This document shows, piece by piece, positions 44,020 through 53,736 of a DNA stretch of 64,000 nt. The notes beneath the pieces are model-generated. The model was not told where the DNA came from. It did not search any database and was given only the letters and a program-made list of their open reading frames with translations. The position numbers were made by a program, and so were the translations under genes. The DNA is from Lysobacter arenosi (GTDB lineage Bacteria > Pseudomonadota > Gammaproteobacteria > Xanthomonadales > Xanthomonadaceae), in the NCBI RefSeq assembly GCF_016613475.2, contig NZ_CP071517.1:2232001-2296000 (forward strand), read 5' to 3'. Every line of letters begins with the position of its first letter. Positions within the stretch are counted from its first letter, which is position 1.

Positions 44020-47000
44020 ATGGACAAGAGCACGGGCCGCGGTGCGGCCAGGACGCTTGCGTTGGCAGCACTGCTGGCCGTGGCCGGCGGCACCAATGCA
44101 CAAGTAGTGATCAGCCAGGTTTACGGCGGCGGTGGCGGTGCCAGCCCGCCCTTCAGCAACGACTTCGTCGAACTGCACAACCGCGGCGCGAGCGCGGTGG
44201 CCCTGTCAGGGCTGTCGGTGCAGTACGCCAGCGCCACCGGCACCGGCAACTTCGCCGGCGTCACGGTGCTGCCGACCTTCTCGCTGCAACCGGGCCAGTA
44301 CTTCCTGGTGCAGATGACCGGCGGAACCACTGGCGCGCCGTTGCCCACGCCAGACGCCGTGGGCGGGGCCACCATGTCGGCCAACGCCGGCAAGGTCGCG
44401 CTGGTGCAAGCCACCACCGCCCTCGCCTGCAACGGTGGCAGCACGCCGTGCACGCCGCAGCAGCGGGCGCTGATCGTCGACCTGGTCGGCTATGGCACCG
44501 CCAACTTCTTCGAAGGCAGCGCGCCGGCACCGGGACTGAGCGCGGCCACGGCGGCCCTGCGCAAGGACAACGGCGGGACCGACAGCGACGACAACGCCGC
44601 CGACTTCATTGCCGCCGCGCCGACACCGCGCAACAGCGGATCTGCGCCGCCGCAACCGGATCCGGCCCTGCCCCTGACGATTGCGCAGATCCAGGGCGCC
44701 GCCCTGCGTTCGGCGCACGTCGGCAAGCGCGTGGTGACCGAAGGCATCGTGACCGCACTGCGCTTCAACAACGGATTCTTCCTGCAGAGCAGCAGTGAAG
44801 ACGGCAACCCGGACACGTCCGATGCCGTGTTCGTCTACACCAGCTCGGCACCGCCGGCCAGCGCCGCCGTCGGCAATCGCGTGCGGGTGACCGGCCTGGT
44901 CGAAGAGTTCGTGCCGTCCACCAACGTCAACCAGCTCAGCGTCACCGAGATCACCGGACCGACCGTCGAACTGCTGCAAAGCGCGGTCGCGCTGCCGGCA
45001 GCGATTGAGCTGACGGCCGCCGACCTCGCCACGACCGCGACGCCGGGCACGCTCGAACGGCTCGAAGCGATGCGTGTCAGCGTTGGCAGCACGGTGGTCG
45101 TTGGCCCGTCGGAAGGCCGCATCGACGAGGACGACGCGACCTCCAGCGGCGACGGCGTCTTCTACGTCACCCTACCCGGCATCGCGACGCCGTTCCGCGA
45201 ACCCGGCATCGGCGCGATGGATGCGGCATTGGCCAGCCTGCCTGCGGGCAAGAACCCGCCGTTGTTCGACACCAACCAGGAACGACTGATGGTGCGCAGC
45301 CGCGGCCAGGTCGGCGCTTTCGCCCTGGATGTCGACACCGGCGCGCAGGTCAGCGCGATGGTCGGCGTGCTCGACTACTTCGCCGGCACCTGGGCATTGC
45401 TGCCCGACACGGCCAGCGCGCCGGTCGCCAGCGGCGGTCGCGCACCGGAGGCGGTGGCCGATCCGGCCTACGACGCGGTCACCGTCGGCGGCTTCAACCT
45501 GCTGCGCTTCTTCGACGAGATCGCCGACAGCAATGGCGCGTCGACGATCAAGCCAGAAGCCGTGGCCAAACGCCTGGCAAAGACCGCGTCGGCAATCTGC
45601 GACTACCTCAAGACGCCCGACATCCTTGGCGTGGTCGAAGTCGAGAACCTGCGCGTGCTCGGCCTGCTCGCCGATCGCATCAACAGCAGCTGCGCCCGCG
45701 CGCCGGGCTATGCACCGTACCTGGTGCAGGGCAACGACATCGGCGGCATCAACGTCGGCTTCCTCGTCGCCAGACGCGATAATGGTGCCGGTGTCGCCCG
45801 CGTCGAAGTGAACGAAGTGGTGCAGTACGGCAAGGATGCGACGCTGGCCAACCCGGACGGCAGCACGAGCCTGCTCAACGATCGCCCGCCGCTGCTGCTG
45901 CGTGCCCGCGTGCACCAGGACAACGGCGCCAGCTATCCGGTCACGGTGATCGTCAACCACCTGCGTTCGCTCAGCGACATCGATTCGGTCGAACCGGGCA
46001 GCAATGGCTGGAGCAGCAACGGTGCGCGTGTGCGTGGCAAGCGCGCGGCACAGGCGGCGTATCTGGCCGGTCTGGTCAACTCGATCCAGCAGACGCATCC
46101 GGACGAGAAGATCGTGCTGGTCGGCGACTTCAATGCATTCGAGTTCAACGACGGCTACGTCGACGTGCTCGGCGTGATCAAGGGCGAGGAAGCGGCCAGC
46201 GACCAGGTGCTGACCTGGGTCGGCAGCCCGCTGGCGACGCCCCTGGTCGACGGTTCGCAACTGATCACCGACCCGGCCGAGCGCTATTCGTACCTGTACC
46301 AGGGCAATGCGCAGACGCTCGACCATGTGCTGGTCAACGAAGCGCTGGTGGTGGGCGCGGCACGGGTTCGCGTCGACCATGCGCGCATCAACGCCGACTT
46401 CGGCGTCGACCACTTTGGCGACAGCGGCGTGCCGATGCGCGTGTCCGATCACGATCCGGTGCGCGTGAGCATCGAAGTGGCGCAGTTCCGCAGTGCCGAC
46501 CTCGCGGTCACCGCGACCGGCTCGCCGCAATCGCTGCACCCGGGCGAGACCGCGACGTGGACCGCCACGATCGGCAACGCCGGCCCCAATGCCGCTGAAT
46601 CGGCTGCGGTCGCCTTCGTGTTCGATGCGCAGTTGACCCCGTCGATCACGGCGCCGGCCGGCTGGACCTGCGCCGCTCCCGTACAGGAGGCCGCAACGAC
46701 TACCGTCACGTGCACCGCGCCGAACCTGGCAACACAGGCCAGCGCCTCCTTCACGCTGACCACGGCGGTCCCGGCACTGGCCCATGGCACCGCGCTGCAC
46801 ATGGCCGTGGCCGCGCGTTCGCAGACCCGCGACCGGGCCAATGGCGACAACCAGGCGACCGCCGAGGTCACCGTGGTCGCCGCCGCGGACCTGTCGGTGC
46901 AGATTGCCGGCGGCGCGCTGCCGGTGCGCAAGGGCGCGATCGCGACCTTCCTGGTGCCGGTACGCAATGCCGGGCCGGACGCCGCCCAACAGGCGCGCCT

Positions 47001-47277
47001 GGTACTGGAAGGCAACGTCGCCGTCGGCGCCGCGGCCGTCGCCGCACCCAGCGGCTGGAGCTGCACGCGCGAGGCCAGCGATGCCGGCTTCCGCGCGCAA
47101 TGCCAGCGCAGCGGTGCGATGGTCGCCGGGACGCAGTGGTTCGCCTTTGCGATCGTGGTGCCGGATCGCCCGCGCCGCGGCACCGAACTGGAGTTCAGTG
47201 CCGAGATCGCGGCGGCCACGCCGGATCCCCAGGGTGGCAACAACCGCGATGTGGTGCGGGTGCGCATCGGCCGCTGA
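44020..47277 (+). CDS. secreted ExeM/NucH-type extracellular endonuclease
   Basis: 1085 residues. A signal peptide (residues 1-27, ending GGTNA) is followed by a lamin-tail domain ([28 protein letters not shown]) and an OB-fold region with [14 protein letters not shown]. An endonuclease/exonuclease/phosphatase domain lies at about 480-825, with GVVEVENL, the catalytic VNHLRS and LVGDFNAFE, and VSDHDPVRV. Two DUF11-like repeats form the C-terminus ([28 protein letters not shown] and [10 protein letters not shown]). It should degrade external DNA, for nutrition or biofilm control. No C-terminal GlyGly anchor is seen, so it is probably fully released. Type II secretion is inferred. A terminator follows at 47312. 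Confidence 0.9.
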   Translation: MDKSTGRGAARTLALAALLAVAGGTNAQVVISQVYGGGGGASPPFSNDFVELHNRGASAVALSGLSVQYASATGTGNFAGVTVLPTFSLQPGQYFLVQMTGGTTGAPLPTPDAVGGATMSANAGKVALVQATTALACNGGSTPCTPQQRALIVDLVGYGTANFFEGSAPAPGLSAATAALRKDNGGTDSDDNAADFIAAAPTPRNSGSAPPQPDPALPLTIAQIQGAALRSAHVGKRVVTEGIVTALRFNNGFFLQSSSEDGNPDTSDAVFVYTSSAPPASAAVGNRVRVTGLVEEFVPSTNVNQLSVTEITGPTVELLQSAVALPAAIELTAADLATTATPGTLERLEAMRVSVGSTVVVGPSEGRIDEDDATSSGDGVFYVTLPGIATPFREPGIGAMDAALASLPAGKNPPLFDTNQERLMVRSRGQVGAFALDVDTGAQVSAMVGVLDYFAGTWALLPDTASAPVASGGRAPEAVADPAYDAVTVGGFNLLRFFDEIADSNGASTIKPEAVAKRLAKTASAICDYLKTPDILGVVEVENLRVLGLLADRINSSCARAPGYAPYLVQGNDIGGINVGFLVARRDNGAGVARVEVNEVVQYGKDATLANPDGSTSLLNDRPPLLLRARVHQDNGASYPVTVIVNHLRSLSDIDSVEPGSNGWSSNGARVRGKRAAQAAYLAGLVNSIQQTHPDEKIVLVGDFNAFEFNDGYVDVLGVIKGEEAASDQVLTWVGSPLATPLVDGSQLITDPAERYSYLYQGNAQTLDHVLVNEALVVGAARVRVDHARINADFGVDHFGDSGVPMRVSDHDPVRVSIEVAQFRSADLAVTATGSPQSLHPGETATWTATIGNAGPNAAESAAVAFVFDAQLTPSITAPAGWTCAAPVQEAATTTVTCTAPNLATQASASFTLTTAVPALAHGTALHMAVAARSQTRDRANGDNQATAEVTVVAAADLSVQIAGGALPVRKGAIATFLVPVRNAGPDAAQQARLVLEGNVAVGAAAVAAPSGWSCTREASDAGFRAQCQRSGAMVAGTQWFAFAIVVPDRPRRGTELEFSAEIAAATPDPQGGNNRDVVRVRIGR

Positions 47278-47311
47278 GACCACGCACGACACCTGCAACG
47301 GGCAACACCGG

Positions 47312-47343
47312 CAAGGGCGCGGCGTTCACCGCGCCCTTGTCGT
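47312..47343 (+). terminator. terminator of the secreted nuclease gene
   Basis: An 11-pair stem CAAGGGCGCGG / CCGCGCCCTTG around a CGTTCA loop, 34 bases past the stop, followed by TCGTTT. Strong stem with a short U run. Confidence 0.72.
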
Positions 47344-47648
47344 TTGCGGGCATCGGACCTGCCGCTGCGACCACGCTCCATACCCCGCCGTGCGGCCGGG
47401 TGCCGGGCGGACCTACCTTTTTTGCGGCAAAGATGCATGCCGCAGCGCGCAACGGCCCTTAACAAGCCTTTGGTTATGATCTTCGCGAAAGCGCGTCGGC
47501 CAGGCCTGTGTTCGGGGCTACCAGACGCCGCGGAGCCAGGTCCGGTGCGTCTTCCGGGCCCAGCCATCCGATGCGGTGATGCGCCGGCACTGGATCCGGA
47601 ACGCGGCCGATTCGGACTCCCAGCCACACATCATCCAGGACTTCCGCG
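47344..47648. other. 305-bp non-coding stretch before the dehydrogenase genes
   Basis: No gene with family support. It should hold the promoter of the E1alpha gene; a TATGAT box near 47475 is the best -10 candidate, but I see no well-placed -35. The open frames here are shadows without recognisable content. Confidence 0.5.
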
Positions 47649-48719
47649 ATGACGGTCGCCGCGACCTTCGAAATCGAATACCTGCAATACCTCGGCCCGG
47701 ACGGCAAGCCGGTGGCGGAGCTTCCTGCCGCTTTCCGCGATCCCAAGGCACTGCTGCCGCTGTTCAAGGAAATGCTGTTCGTGCGCACCTTCGACAGCAA
47801 GGCGATCGCCTTGCAGCGCACCGGCAAGCTCGGCACCTACGCCAGCTGCCTGGGCCACGAGGCCACGCACATCGGCATCGGCGCTTCGATGCAGCCCGCC
47901 GACGTGTTCGCACCGAGCTACCGCGAGTACGGTGCGCAGTTCATGCGCGGCGTGAAGCCGCGCGAAGTGCTGCTGTACTGGGGCGGCGACGAACGCGGCA
48001 ACGACTTCTCCGGACCCAAGCACGATTACGCCTGGTGCGTGCCGATCTCCACGCAGTGCCTGCATGCCGCCGGCGCCGCGCTGGCGTTCAAGCTGCGCAA
48101 GCAGAAGCAGCTGGCGGTTGCCTGCTGCGGCGACGGCGGTTCGTCCAAGACCGACTTCTACGCCGCGCTCAATTCCGCCGGCGCCTACAAGCTGCCGCTG
48201 GTGCTGTGCGTCATCAACAACGGCTGGGCGATCTCCGTTCCGCGCTCGGCGCAGACCGGCGCCAAGACGCTGGCGCAGAAGGGCCTGGCCGGCGGCCTGC
48301 ACTGCCTGCAGGTCGACGGCAACGACCTGATCGCCGTGCTCGAGGGCATGCGCCGCGCCAGCGAGCGCGCCCGCAGCGGTGAAGGCGGCAGCGTGATCGA
48401 GTTCATGACCTATCGCCTGCACGACCACACCACCGCCGACGATGCCCGCCGCTATCGCGAGGACGACGAGGTCAAGTCGGCCTGGACGCGCGAGCCGATC
48501 ACCCGCCTGCGCACGTACCTGACCGAACAGGGCGTGTGGAGCGAGGCCGAGGAGAAGGCCTGGGCCGAGGAATGCGGCAAGCGCGTCGACGTCGAGATCA
48601 ACGCCTACCTGGAAACACCGGTGCAGCCGGTCGAGGCCATGTTCGATTACCTCTATGCCGACATGCCGCCGGACGTCGCCGCCCAGCGTGCCTACGTGCT
48701 GGCGCAGGAGGGTCGCTGA
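47649..48719 (+). CDS. 2-oxoacid dehydrogenase E1 component, alpha subunit
   Basis: 356-residue ThDP-dependent decarboxylase subunit of a heterotetrameric pyruvate or branched-chain 2-oxoacid dehydrogenase. The ThDP/Mg motif GDGGSSKTDFYAALNSAG...INN begins near residue 158. YASCLGHEATHIGIGASM and APSYREYGAQFMRGV are conserved, and FMTYRLHDHTTADDARRY holds the active-site His of the phosphorylation-loop region. The type (GDG-x-S-S, LHDHTTADD) fits the PDH/BKDH E1alpha that xanthomonads annotate as pdhA or bkdA. The stop overlaps the E1beta start (TGATG). Confidence 0.92.
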   Translation: MTVAATFEIEYLQYLGPDGKPVAELPAAFRDPKALLPLFKEMLFVRTFDSKAIALQRTGKLGTYASCLGHEATHIGIGASMQPADVFAPSYREYGAQFMRGVKPREVLLYWGGDERGNDFSGPKHDYAWCVPISTQCLHAAGAALAFKLRKQKQLAVACCGDGGSSKTDFYAALNSAGAYKLPLVLCVINNGWAISVPRSAQTGAKTLAQKGLAGGLHCLQVDGNDLIAVLEGMRRASERARSGEGGSVIEFMTYRLHDHTTADDARRYREDDEVKSAWTREPITRLRTYLTEQGVWSEAEEKAWAEECGKRVDVEINAYLETPVQPVEAMFDYLYADMPPDVAAQRAYVLAQEGR

Positions 48720-49771
48720 TGAGCGTCGAGGATCCGATCAAGACCGCAGCAACCAAGGGTGCGACTGCCATGGCCACCGCTCCGGCAACGCCGACCGCGA
48801 TCACGTTGATCGAGGCGATCACCCAGGCGCTCGCCTACGAGATGCGCGCCGACGACACCGTGCTGGTGCTCGGCGAGGACGTCGGCGTCAACGGCGGCGT
48901 GTTCCGCGCTACCGCCGGCCTGCAGCAGCAGTTCGGCCCCGAGCGCGTGCTCGACACGCCGCTGGATGAAACCACCATTGCCGGCCTCACCGTCGGCCTG
49001 GCCGCGCAGGGCATGAAGCCGGTCGCCGAGTCGCAGTTCGACGGCTTCGTCTACCCGATGGTCGACCACATCATCTGCCACGCCGCGCGTTTCCGTTACC
49101 GCACCCGCGGCCGCCTGACCTGCCCGATGGTGCTGCGCGTGCCTTGGGGCGGTGGCATCCGCGCGCCGGAGCACCACAGCGAAGCCAACGAATCGATCTT
49201 CACCAACGTGCCCGGCCTGCGCGTGGTCATGCCGTCGTCGCCGGCGCGTGCCTACGGCCTGCTGCTGGCCGCGATCCGCGAACCGGATCCGGTCATCTTC
49301 ATGGAGCCCAAGCGCATCTACCGCCAGTACAAGGAAGTGGTGCCCGACGACGGCGAAGCCCTGCCGCTGGACGTGTGCTACGTGCTGCGCGACGGCACCG
49401 ACGTGACCCTGGTGACCTGGGGCGCGCAGGTGAAGGAAACGCTCGAGGCCGCCGAGAAGCTCGCCGCGCAGGGCATCAGTGCCGAAGTGATCGACGTGGC
49501 GACGCTGCGTCCGCTCGACTTCGCCACGATCGCTGAATCGGTCAGCCGTACCGGTCGCTGCGTGATCGTGCATGAAGCGCCCAAGACCGCCGGCTTCGGC
49601 GCCGAGATCGCCGCGCGCCTGGCTGAGGAGTCGATGTTCGACCTGGTCGCACCGGTCGAGCGCGTCACCGGCTACGACACGCACATCCCGCTGTTCCGCC
49701 TGGAGATGAAGTACCTGCCCAGCGTGGAACGCATCGTCACCGCGGCCAAGCGGACCCTGGCAGCGAGCTGA
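48719..49771 (+). CDS. 2-oxoacid dehydrogenase E1 component, beta subunit
   Basis: 350-residue partner of the preceding subunit. The transketolase pyrimidine-binding domain shows VLVLGEDVGVNGGVFRATAGL (with the Glu that activates ThDP), DTPLDETTIAGLTVGLA and FDGFVYPMVDHIICHAARFRYR. The C-terminal transketolase domain starts near 220 (VTLVTWGAQVKETLEAAEKL). The ATG at 48719 overlaps the E1alpha stop, so the two are translationally coupled; ATG at 48770 is an alternative that would drop 17 low-complexity residues. Confidence 0.92.
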   Translation: MSVEDPIKTAATKGATAMATAPATPTAITLIEAITQALAYEMRADDTVLVLGEDVGVNGGVFRATAGLQQQFGPERVLDTPLDETTIAGLTVGLAAQGMKPVAESQFDGFVYPMVDHIICHAARFRYRTRGRLTCPMVLRVPWGGGIRAPEHHSEANESIFTNVPGLRVVMPSSPARAYGLLLAAIREPDPVIFMEPKRIYRQYKEVVPDDGEALPLDVCYVLRDGTDVTLVTWGAQVKETLEAAEKLAAQGISAEVIDVATLRPLDFATIAESVSRTGRCVIVHEAPKTAGFGAEIAARLAEESMFDLVAPVERVTGYDTHIPLFRLEMKYLPSVERIVTAAKRTLAAS

Positions 49772-49785
49772 GGACACAACCACGC

Positions 49786-50148
49786 ATGCGCCACGCCCGC
49801 GTCGTAGTCGCCCACCGCGCACCGGATCGCCCGGCGATCCGGATCGCACGCGGCGAAGACGTGACGCTGGGAGAGCGTGACCGCGACTGGCCGCAGTTCG
49901 TCTGGACAACCATCGCCGAGGGGCATGGCGGATGGGTTCCGGCGGCCCTGTTCGACAGCGAGCAGGGCTCGGCCAAGGCGCTGTCGGACTACGACACGCG
50001 CGAACTCGATGCCCGCGCCGACGAGATCGTCACCCTGCACTACGAGCTGGCGCAGTGGTGGTGGGCAGAGAATGCGCTGGGCATGCAGGGCTGGATCCCG
50101 GCGCGTGCGCTGGAGATCCTCGACGACGACGAGGGCGAGGACGCATGA
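49786..50148 (+). CDS. small SH3-like domain protein inside the dehydrogenase operon
   Basis: 120-residue cytosolic protein with an SH3-like (variant SH3_2) fold. The segments [34 protein letters not shown] and [34 protein letters not shown] look like two repeats of the same barrel motif (each ends GWxPxxxL). It lies between E1beta (14 bases) and a cupin gene (4-base ATGA overlap), so it is part of the operon. A regulatory or scaffold role for the complex is possible. Function unknown. Confidence 0.75.
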   Translation: MRHARVVVAHRAPDRPAIRIARGEDVTLGERDRDWPQFVWTTIAEGHGGWVPAALFDSEQGSAKALSDYDTRELDARADEIVTLHYELAQWWWAENALGMQGWIPARALEILDDDEGEDA

Positions 50149-50531
50149 ACGACGCTTCGGCGCAGGCAAAGTCGAAGGCCATCAACCTGGCGGCCAAGCT
50201 GGCGCAGTTCGGGCAGCACTGGTCGCCGCGGGTGGTCGCGCAGATGAATGACGTGCAGTTCAAGCTGGTGAAGATGCAGGGCGAGTTCGTCTGGCATTCG
50301 CACGAGGACACCGACGAGGTGTTCATCGTCGTCAAGGGACGGATGGAGATCGGCTACCGCGACCACGACGTGGTGCTGGGCGAAGGCGAGATGTGTGTCA
50401 TTCCGCGCGGCGTCGAGCACATCACCCGTGCCAGCGAGGAATGCCACGCACTGATCATCGAGCCGGCCGGCGTGGTCAACACCGGCGATGCCGGCGGCGA
50501 GCTGACCGCGCGCAACGATGTGTGGATTTGA
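50145..50531 (+). CDS. cupin domain protein
   Basis: 128-residue single cupin. Motif 1 is [22 protein letters not shown], with the metal ligands His, His, Glu; motif 2 is [21 protein letters not shown], with the last His. This suggests a bound metal and a small enzyme or ligand-sensing function. ATG at 50145 overlaps the SH3-like stop. Tight packing between the E1 and E2 genes links it to 2-oxoacid metabolism, but no substrate can be given. Confidence 0.85.
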   Translation: MNDASAQAKSKAINLAAKLAQFGQHWSPRVVAQMNDVQFKLVKMQGEFVWHSHEDTDEVFIVVKGRMEIGYRDHDVVLGEGEMCVIPRGVEHITRASEECHALIIEPAGVVNTGDAGGELTARNDVWI

Positions 50532-50573
50532 GAATTTGACACCCAAGCGACGCAACCCTAGGGACGACACCGC

Positions 50574-51959
50574 ATGAGCAACAAGACCTTCTTCCTCCCC
50601 GACCTCGGCGAGGGCCTGCCCGACGCAACCATCGTCGAGTGGTTCGTGAAGGAAGGCGACACCATCCGCCTCGACGACAACCTGGTGTCGATGGAAACCG
50701 CCAAGGCCGTGGTCGAGGTGCCTTCGCCGGTGTCCGGCAAGGTGATCCGCCTCGCCGGTGCGCCGGGCGACGTGATCATCACCGGCAAGATGCTGGCCGA
50801 GTTCGAGATCGATCCGTCGATGCCGCAGCGCGCCGAGGGCCAGGACACCGGTCACCACCATGGCGCCGGCAGCCACGCGCCCGAGGACGGCGACAAGGTC
50901 ATCGCCTCCGACGACGGCGGCACGATCAGCGCCGGCGACCAGGCCGCCGCGCCGAAGGCAGAGGCCAAGCGCGACGACGCCGGCACGGTGGTCGGCGCGA
51001 TGCAGAGTTCCGATGCGGTGCGCAGCGAGCAGGCGGTCGCGGTCGGCGGCGTCAAGGCGATGCCGGCCGTGCGCGCACTGGCGCGCAAGCTCGGTGTCGA
51101 CCTGACGCGCGTGCGCGCTACCGGCGCCGACAGCGTGGTGACGATGGACGACGTCAAGCGCGCGGCCGCTGATGGGTCGGCCAAGGCTGGCGCGGCTCCA
51201 GTGGCGGCGGCGGCAGCCCCGGCGCCTGCCCGTGCCAGCGCCCCCGAAGCCCCCGCTGCCCGCAGCACGCTCTCGCAGGCCGGCAAGCCGGTCCGCACGC
51301 AGCCGCCGGGCGTCAGCGCCAGCGGCCAGCCGGAGCAGCTCAAGGGCGTGCGCCGCAACATGGCACGCGTGATGGCCGATGCTCACGCCAAGGTTGTCCC
51401 GACCACGCTGTGCGACGACGCCGACCTGCACGCCTGGGTCGGCAAGCAGGACATCACCGCGCGCCTGGTGCGCGCGATAGTCACTGCCTGCAAGGCGGTG
51501 CCGGCGCTCAATGCCTGGTTCGACGGCGACAACCTCAGCCGCACCCTGCACCCGCAGGTCGACATCGGCATCGCGGTCGACACCGACGACGGCCTGTTCG
51601 TGCCGGCGCTGCGCAATGCCGACATGCTCGATGGCGCCGGCGTGCGCACCGCGATCCAGCGCCTGCGCGCGCAGGTCGAGGATCGTTCGATCCCGGCAAG
51701 CGAGCTGAGCGGCTACACGATCTCGCTGTCCAACTTCGGCATGTTCGCCGGCCGCTATGCGACGCCGGTGGTGGTGCCGCCGTGCGTGGCGATCATCGGC
51801 GCGGGCAAGCTCAGCCACGACGTGGTTGCCGTGATCGGTGGCATCGAAGTGCATCGCCGCATGCCGATCTCGCTGACCTTCGACCATCGCGCCTGCACGG
51901 GCGGCGAAGCGGCGCGTTTCCTCAAGGCGCTGCTGGACGATATGTCTTTGCCGACGTAA
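50574..51959 (+). CDS. 2-oxoacid dehydrogenase E2 (dihydrolipoyl acyltransferase)
   Basis: 461 residues. One lipoyl domain (residues 3-80; VSMETAKAVVEVPSP, lipoyl-Lys44) is followed by a long Ala/Pro/Asp-rich linker. A peripheral-subunit-binding domain lies near 160-197 (MPAVRALARKLGVDLTRVRATG), and the catalytic domain covers 230-461, ending with TFDHRACTGGEAARFL (His438). The catalytic motif has Thr in place of the usual Asp after DHRAC, a variant also found in other bacteria. No E3 gene follows; it must be encoded elsewhere. Confidence 0.93.
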   Translation: MSNKTFFLPDLGEGLPDATIVEWFVKEGDTIRLDDNLVSMETAKAVVEVPSPVSGKVIRLAGAPGDVIITGKMLAEFEIDPSMPQRAEGQDTGHHHGAGSHAPEDGDKVIASDDGGTISAGDQAAAPKAEAKRDDAGTVVGAMQSSDAVRSEQAVAVGGVKAMPAVRALARKLGVDLTRVRATGADSVVTMDDVKRAAADGSAKAGAAPVAAAAAPAPARASAPEAPAARSTLSQAGKPVRTQPPGVSASGQPEQLKGVRRNMARVMADAHAKVVPTTLCDDADLHAWVGKQDITARLVRAIVTACKAVPALNAWFDGDNLSRTLHPQVDIGIAVDTDDGLFVPALRNADMLDGAGVRTAIQRLRAQVEDRSIPASELSGYTISLSNFGMFAGRYATPVVVPPCVAIIGAGKLSHDVVAVIGGIEVHRRMPISLTFDHRACTGGEAARFLKALLDDMSLPT

Positions 51960-52073
51960 TCCATGCCTTGCATGGATTACCCCAAAGTTTGTACTTGCAA
52001 ACTTCGGGCCCCGCCATGCGCTGCCATACCCCCGATTCGCGCACGCGCGAATCGCCCCCCTAACTAAGGGGGG
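51958..52073. other. four tandem hairpins after the E2 gene
   Basis: AATCCATGC/GCATGGATT (51958-51978) overlaps the E2 stop. CCC-A-AAGTTTG/CAAACTT-C-GGG follows (51981-52008), then CGATTCGCG/CGCGAATCG (52033-52054), then CCCCCC/GGGGGG (52055-52073). None has a real U run. The array could block 3' exonucleases, act as a terminator, or represent a repeat remnant. Confidence 0.55.
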
Positions 52074-52104
52074 CTGGTGCCCCCAGTAACGCCGAGGACG
52101 ATCA

Positions 52105-52491
52105 ATGAGCCATCGCAGTCGCCTTGCCGGTTTCATCATCGATTGCCAGACCGACGACCTCGCCCCCGCGGCGAGGTTCTGGAGCCAGGCGCTCGGAGCC
52201 AGCATTGCCGATCCCGATGCCGGCGATGTTCCCGGCACCTACGTGCAGTTCGGCGATACCCGCGACGGGCTGCACATCGAGGTGCAGAAGGTCGACCACG
52301 CATCGCGCGTGCACCTGGACATCGAGTCCGACGACATCGACGCCGAAGCGGCACGGCTGGAGAAGCTCGGCGCGAAGAAGATCGCGTTCGTCAAACGCTG
52401 GTGGGTGATGGAAGCGCCGACAGGTCAGCGCTTCTGCGTGGTGAAGATGCATCACCCGGAACTGGGCACGCCGCCGACCACGTGGGATTGA
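52105..52491 (+). CDS. VOC superfamily (glyoxalase-like) protein
   Basis: 128-residue protein with a beta-alpha-beta-beta-beta fold of the glyoxalase/bleomycin-resistance type. LAGFIIDCQTDDLAPAARFWSQALG is the usual start, GLHIEVQKVDHASRVHLDIESDDIDAEAARLEKLGA the middle, and APTGQRFCVVKM the end. The metal ligand pattern is incomplete at the N-terminus (Asp rather than His), so catalysis is uncertain. GAGGA precedes the ATG. It converges with the diguanylate cyclase gene. Confidence 0.82.
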   Translation: MSHRSRLAGFIIDCQTDDLAPAARFWSQALGASIADPDAGDVPGTYVQFGDTRDGLHIEVQKVDHASRVHLDIESDDIDAEAARLEKLGAKKIAFVKRWWVMEAPTGQRFCVVKMHHPELGTPPTTWD

Positions 52492-52499
52492 AGCAGGGA

Positions 52500-53606
52500 T
52501 CAGCCGCCGTGCAGCGGCGTGTCGTCGGCTACCACGCAATTGCGGCCGCGCGCCTTGGCGCGGTAGAGCGCCTGGTCGGCGCGGTCGAATACCTGCTCGG
52601 ACCAGTCGCGCGTCGGCTCGCCGGCGGCCAGGCCAATCGATACGGTCAGATCGAACGGTAGTGCCGACTGCGACAGGCGCTGGCGCACGCGCTCGGCGAC
52701 CTGCGCGGCAACCGCCAGTCGCGTGTCCGGCAGCAGCACCAGGAATTCCTCGCCGCCGTAACGCACGGCGACGTCGTCGGTGCGGATCGAAGCGGCCACG
52801 GCATCGGCGACCGCCCGCAGCGCGCGATCGCCCAGCAGGTGGCCATGGCGATCGTTGACGTCCTTGAAGTGGTCCACGTCGAGCAGCATCAAGGTGTAAG
52901 GCGCCCGCTGCAGTTGCAGCATCGCCTCCGGGTTGTCGCGCAGCTGCACGAGCGCGGCGCGGTTGAGCAGGCCGGTCAGCGCGTCGTGGGTTGCGCTGTG
53001 CAGCAGCTGGTCATTGCGGCGCTGCAGGTCAGCGCGCGCGTCCTCGAGCCGTTGCGCGAACGCCTCGCGCTCCGACAACAGCCGGCGCTGCTCCATCGCA
53101 TAGCGGCGCAGCTCGAGCAGGTGCTGGGTCTGTCGCGCGAGCACTTCCAGGCCTTCGCGTTGCGCACTGGTCAAGGTACGCGGGCGCGTGTCGAGTACGC
53201 ACACGGTGCCGATCGCGTGACCGTCCGGACTCAGCAGCGGCGTGCCTGCGTAGAAGCGCAACGGCGCCTTGCCGATGCGGATATCCGGGCGCGGAAAGAA
53301 TGAAGACTGGGCGGCGAGATCCTCGATCACCAGCGTCTCCCCGGGCGCCATGATCGCGCGATCGCAGATCGCCTGATCGCGCGGTGTCTGCCGGGTGTCG
53401 AAGCCGATCTGCGCCTTGAACCACTGCCGCTCGTGATCGATCAGCGAGATCGCCGCAGCGGGCACGTCGCACAGCGTTACTGCCAGGCGCACGATGTCGT
53501 CGTAGGCCTGTTCCGGCACCGTGTCCACGACTGCATAGGCATCCAGCGCCGCCTGGCGCGGAGCTTCATCTGGCAGTGGTGGAGGGAGGGGTCGGACGGC
53601 GGACAT
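52500..53606 (-). CDS. GAF-GGDEF diguanylate cyclase
   Basis: 368-residue cytosolic enzyme predicted to make c-di-GMP. An N-terminal GAF domain spans about residues 30-175 (RLAVTLCDVPAAAISLIDHERQWFKAQIGF...YAGTPLLSPDGHAIGTVCVLD). A coiled helix (EQRRLLSEREAFAQRLEDARADLQRR) leads to the GGDEF domain, with an active site YGGEEF and the inhibitory I-site RTDD exactly five residues before it. DALTGLLNRAAL and LLDVDHFKDVND are typical. It has no membrane segment. Its product could act on Clp (6020-6709), a c-di-GMP-sensing regulator. The GAF ligand is unknown. Confidence 0.93.
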   Translation of the reverse strand: MSAVRPLPPPLPDEAPRQAALDAYAVVDTVPEQAYDDIVRLAVTLCDVPAAAISLIDHERQWFKAQIGFDTRQTPRDQAICDRAIMAPGETLVIEDLAAQSSFFPRPDIRIGKAPLRFYAGTPLLSPDGHAIGTVCVLDTRPRTLTSAQREGLEVLARQTQHLLELRRYAMEQRRLLSEREAFAQRLEDARADLQRRNDQLLHSATHDALTGLLNRAALVQLRDNPEAMLQLQRAPYTLMLLDVDHFKDVNDRHGHLLGDRALRAVADAVAASIRTDDVAVRYGGEEFLVLLPDTRLAVAAQVAERVRQRLSQSALPFDLTVSIGLAAGEPTRDWSEQVFDRADQALYRAKARGRNCVVADDTPLHGG

Positions 53607-53736
53607 CGGGGGGGTGCTGAAAGGCGGCTCAGGCTACCCTCCCGCGCCCTGCGCACCTGTGACGCAGGCCACAGCTGCGTCGATCCGAGAGCGCCCCAAA
53701 TCCATTCAGCCAGACCCCGTTAATTCTGAATAGGGA

